This document shows, piece by piece, positions 60,560 to 64,000 of a stretch of DNA of 64,000 nt (the first letter of the stretch is position 1; every line of letters begins with the position of its first letter). A program made the translations under genes and the position numbers. Below the pieces are notes generated by a model that was given only the letters and a program-made list of their open reading frames with translations, had not been told where the DNA came from and did no database searches. Where the stretch lies: positions 19,693,543-19,757,542 of the forward strand of contig OX155973.1 in NCBI GenBank assembly GCA_944548615.1, read 5' to 3'. The DNA is from Micropterix aruncella. Its lineage: Eukaryota > Arthropoda > Insecta > Lepidoptera > Micropterigidae.

Positions 60560-60755
60560 ATGAAACCTATATATTTTATATTTTAGATAATTCACGCTAT
60601 ATCTTTATAAATTATAGCCTATGTGTTATTCTGATGTGTAAGCTATATTATTGTAAAGTTTCATCAAAATCCATTCAGTAGTTTTTGCGTGAAAGAGTAA
60701 CAAACATCCATACATACATACAAACTTTCGCGTTTATAATATTAGTAGGATGAGC
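60560..60755 (+). mobile_element. RTE-like LINE/SINE 3' end
   Basis: 'TTTCATCAAAATCCATTCAG', 'ACATACATACAAACTTTCGC' and 'TATAATATTAGTAGGAT' make up a 3' end that I associate with RTE-type elements in Lepidoptera. A family B-like start ('AACACGAATGCCGTTAC') precedes it at 60470. No coding sequence. Confidence 0.5.
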
Positions 60756-62289
60756 GAAATAATAAATTCTCTTTTTATATCGCATTAGGAACTAAAAATA
60801 TATTAATGCAGCGAAGAGATCTCAACGCAAGGGCAACCCTAAATCAAAATTTTCGAAAGGTGGCAAAACAACTACTTAAATTTCAAATAAATTTATTCGT
60901 ATTTAATTTTGCAATAGTTATAATTCACAATAATCAAAACCTAACTAGGCTGCTACCCGTTCTAAGGTAGACGATTTATTTTAATCATTGTTGAGAAATA
61001 TATCTAGATTTGAGAAATTTAAAAAACCGTATCGTGTTTAATTATAATAAATTTACTTTTATTACCTAAATAAAATTCGAAACAAAATGTCATAATAAAT
61101 ATTAATAAACTATCGCACGTAATTAACAATATATTGAAGATTAAAGAAGTCAATAAAGGAGTCAATTAAAAACGATTATTAAAAATATACTTCCAAAAAT
61201 AACATTATTATTTTAAAAATTGTCAAGAATTATCCATAATAATATAAGTACGGAATTATAATAGATTAATTATAATTAAAAAACCAAAATACACATGGGG
61301 ATAATATTATAATACATATTTACTACATTATTCTAATTTATTTAAAATTGTACCCATTTAAATTATTATATCTGCTAATACTAACTTATACATAAATAGA
61401 CGTAGACAATGCAATAAAACTGCAAACGCTGCGAATTAGGGATATTCTTAGGATATCTCTTATCGTAGTTTTCAGGATACACATATTATTGCTACAGGAA
61501 AACACTATTTAACGAAATTAAAATAAAATAATCAAAATCGTATAAATCAAAAAATCAATATAATCAAAAACAAATGAATCAAAAAATCTGAAACCAAAGT
61601 AATCAAAATAAAAATAATAACATCAAATAATCACGTTAAAAATTAACCAACAAACGAAAAAAAAATTATAGTATTAAACAAGTTAACATTAAAATAAAAT
61701 CAACGAATCTTTGGCTTCTAAATATCTTCCTTTAATAATATACTCGTGGTCCTTAAATACTCGATCTTGATTGCAATGCCCATTCCCTGGTATTTGCTTG
61801 TTTAAAAAACTTATTGCACACAATAGAGTACAACGTGGTGGGCCTATTGCCAAGTGGCAATACCGCCAGGATTATTGTGACTAAAGGTTTATCTGGACAA
61901 GTTGATTTAAAAAAGGGGTAATTTTATAATGTAGCGGAAGTCATAAATTAATACATTAATACATAAAAGTCATCATAAACAAAATAAAATGGTTGCCTGA
62001 ATTATCTACGCCGACCAAAACAACAGGGCGACAAATTTCAGCTACCGTCCGCCATTGCAATTACGGTGGATCTGAGCGTCCATTAAATTGACATTATCAA
62101 AACGGGCGTCCGCATTTCAGAAGAAGAATAGACGAGAGAGTCAACAGCCCGTAGTTTCGCAACAGATGACGATTCGCGCCGCCCGCGGGCGCCACACACC
62201 ACTCGTTTTCACTTTCAATTTTATATTTTCATTCTCTGATATAATATATATTATATTATTCGTATCGATACTAATTTTATAAAAAAGTA
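60756..62289. other. AT-rich DNA, no gene seen
   Basis: Very AT-rich to 61700. A small hairpin ATTGCCA-AG-TGGCAAT lies near 61849-61864, and a short GC-rich patch at 62160-62200. Confidence 0.4.
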
Positions 62290-62510
62290 TCGTTTGTAAG
62301 GTTTTAAGTTTGTAAGTTTGTATGTAGTGGGTAATCTCCGAAACTACTCATCCGATTTCAAAAATTCTTTCACTAATGGAAAGCTCCATTATCGATGAGC
62401 GCTATAGGCCATATTTCATTGCGATAAATATTGGTTTTCAATACGAAATCGCGATATTTGTAAATCACGTCTTTTATCGGCGTGCGCTGAAAAAACAGTT
62501 TGATATATGT
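62290..62510. repeat. Dispersed repeat fragment
   Basis: 'ACTAATGGAAAGCTCCATTA' and 'GCGCTATAGGCCATATTTCA' form a block I associate with non-autonomous insect DNA elements. No ends are visible here. Confidence 0.35.
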
Positions 62511-62541
62511 GAAAACAATATATGACAAAAATATCGGCCTC

Positions 62542-63252
62542 ATGCTGGGGCCACACTAACGGAAACCCCGCTAATTATTGGGATGATGGACGTCAAACGT
62601 TTTGTGTACCTACGACCTTTTGCGATAATTTTTCTACAGCATTCACATTGCCGTTTGTGGTTAGGCGATAGCTTATAGGCGTTAGGCGATAGGTGGAAAA
62701 AAGAGATTTAACGCGATAATTAATGCGTTGAAGCGGAAACACTACGTTTGCTATTGTGCTTCGTGAGCTCGACGGGATCGAACGTGTTTCTTTTCTATAA
62801 TATATGGAGTGGACTAACGAGAAAGTCATTGCGTTTCTCGGAATTCTGCAAACAGAGCCATGTTTGTGGGACACAAAAGTCACAAGAATCGTAAAAATCA
62901 CAAAATGATGTTTGGCGACAAATAATGGAATTATTACTATTTAAAACAACAATCTAAGAAATTAAAAAGGAAACCCTAATGGGTTATTATAGTACCCATA
63001 TAAAGAAATTTAGAAAGTCTTTGTATCGGTAATGATAAAATATATTCATATAATTAAAAAAACACTTTCATTAAATACAGTGTAGCTTCGTAGACGTCCA
63101 TCTTGCTTGAAATTCAAGAAACATTAACGCCAATTTTATTGCCATGACGTTGACCGTGGAAGTGTGGCTACCTAATTTAACGCGTTAATATTTAACTCAA
63201 TATTTATCGCGATGATAGGCATTGACGTTTTCCGTTAGTGTGGCCCCAGCAT
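62542..63252. mobile_element. DNA transposon or MITE with 24-bp TIRs
   Basis: Perfect 24-bp inverted ends beginning 'ATGCTGGGGCCACACTAACG' at the left and ending with its reverse complement at the right. The 711-bp interior has no recognised transposase. The target duplication is unclear. Confidence 0.8.
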
Positions 63253-63339
63253 CAAAGAGATCTATAAAAAAGTCGACGACAGCATACATCCACCTTTTAT
63301 ATTTAAGCTGCCATAACTGCTTTATGTCTCAAAAAAATA

Positions 63340-63560
63340 ATTTTTATTTATTTTATTTTATTTTATTAAGGAAAATAACAGTGTATAAAAGTAAGTAGCC
63401 AAACAAGATAGATATACAAATTACACCAGAGACAATTTTGCACTAAATGTTAACATCAAGATTATTTAAATGACGAGACAGAAAAAAAACGAGAATAGAA
63501 AGAGGATAGGAAGGGAGGGACCAGGAAGGGAAGGAGGAACATAGGAAAAAAAATACATTA
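63340..63560 (-). mobile_element. Possible LINE 3' end, minus strand
   Basis: (TTTTA)n at 63342-63368 followed by a 3'-UTR-like segment similar in style to 33461-33655. No ORF2 residues recognised. Confidence 0.4.
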
Positions 63561-64000
63561 TGTTGATGGGTGTCCACGTATTTAACAAATTTACCAGTAC
63601 GATATTTGAAGTTGAGACAGGTACGTTGGTATGAATAAGTACAAGTGCAAACAGTCGATAATAAGTAATAAATTTTAAATAATAATAATTATTAAATTTT
63701 AAATAATAAAAATAACTAAGCAGTGTTTGTTGAAGACAGCAATAAAATAAGAATCCTAATTGAAACATATAAATGTATTATTACGTGTGTTAAATAGAGA
63801 TACAAATAGCCATTTACTGTAAGTGTTTTGGTGGTATATTAATAGAAATATCATGAAATTAGTAACGCGTGGCGAGGAACAAGACGCGTACGACTACGAG
63901 ATAGGTAGCATGCATCTGAGTGGGGACGTCTTGCACTATACATAACGTAACCATTTATTTTTTTCGTCTAAGCGGGACGCCTGCAGAATTTTGTAGAAAA

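Noticed and set aside
62593..62901. 102-codon ORF as transposase of the TIR element 62542-63252
   Set aside because: No transposase motifs, and the frame is no longer than expected by chance.

Overview
The window looks like nuclear DNA of an insect, most likely a moth or butterfly. It is AT-rich, has no bacterial-style gene packing, contains (AT)n tracts of up to 364 bases, and is crowded with insect-type transposons: BEL/Pao, a two-ORF non-LTR element whose ORF1 carries a C-terminal baculovirus-FP-like domain, Helitrons whose left end begins TCTATATATATAAAAATG, a Penelope-like GIY-YIG fragment, a hAT relic and tRNA-derived SINEs. The lepidopteran assignment rests on the style of these repeats and is an inference.

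Layout. 1-9.1 kb: fragments of non-LTR elements and several pieces of a GC-rich dispersed repeat here called family A, including a full copy with a second copy nested in it, plus a tandem repeat of about 122 bp. 9.2-21.3 kb: a young BEL/Pao LTR retrotransposon whose gag is split by an antisense, 5'-truncated LINE with an intact 987-codon ORF2. It is flanked on both sides by (AT)n and its 5' LTR lacks its first ~80 bp. 21.6-27.5 kb: a Penelope-like relic, a Helitron and degraded LINEs. 27.7-29.6 kb: a Helitron with clear ends. 30.2-43.2 kb: hAT and SINE relics, several TIR elements, more family A and C repeats, and a direct pair of ~0.6 kb elements carrying long hairpins. 43.9-57.1 kb: two probable host-gene exons on the minus strand, separated by an intron of about 11.7 kb filled with repeats. 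That intron contains a 617-bp near-perfect palindrome sandwiched between (AT)n tracts. 57.5-64 kb: MITEs, a family A cluster, and AT-rich DNA.

Host gene. Exons at 56351-56574 and 44591-44695 (minus strand) have consensus splice sites and matching phase. The second encodes a basic stretch, KLKRRKVDSRCSSDG, which from memory resembles the N-terminal region of insect HR4/GRF-type nuclear receptors; I could not verify this. Most of the window would then be introns of that gene or DNA flanking it.

Most unusual material: (i) a short element family with a hammerhead-like core and a conserved distal motif, found at 32.3, 46.5 (as a palindrome) and 47.0 kb and associated with (AT)n tracts; (ii) family A, present as about a dozen pieces, several sharing one 3' end and cut at different 5' points. 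I do not recognise either as a named family. I saw no immune-type, toxin or other coherent multi-gene system, and no CRISPR array.
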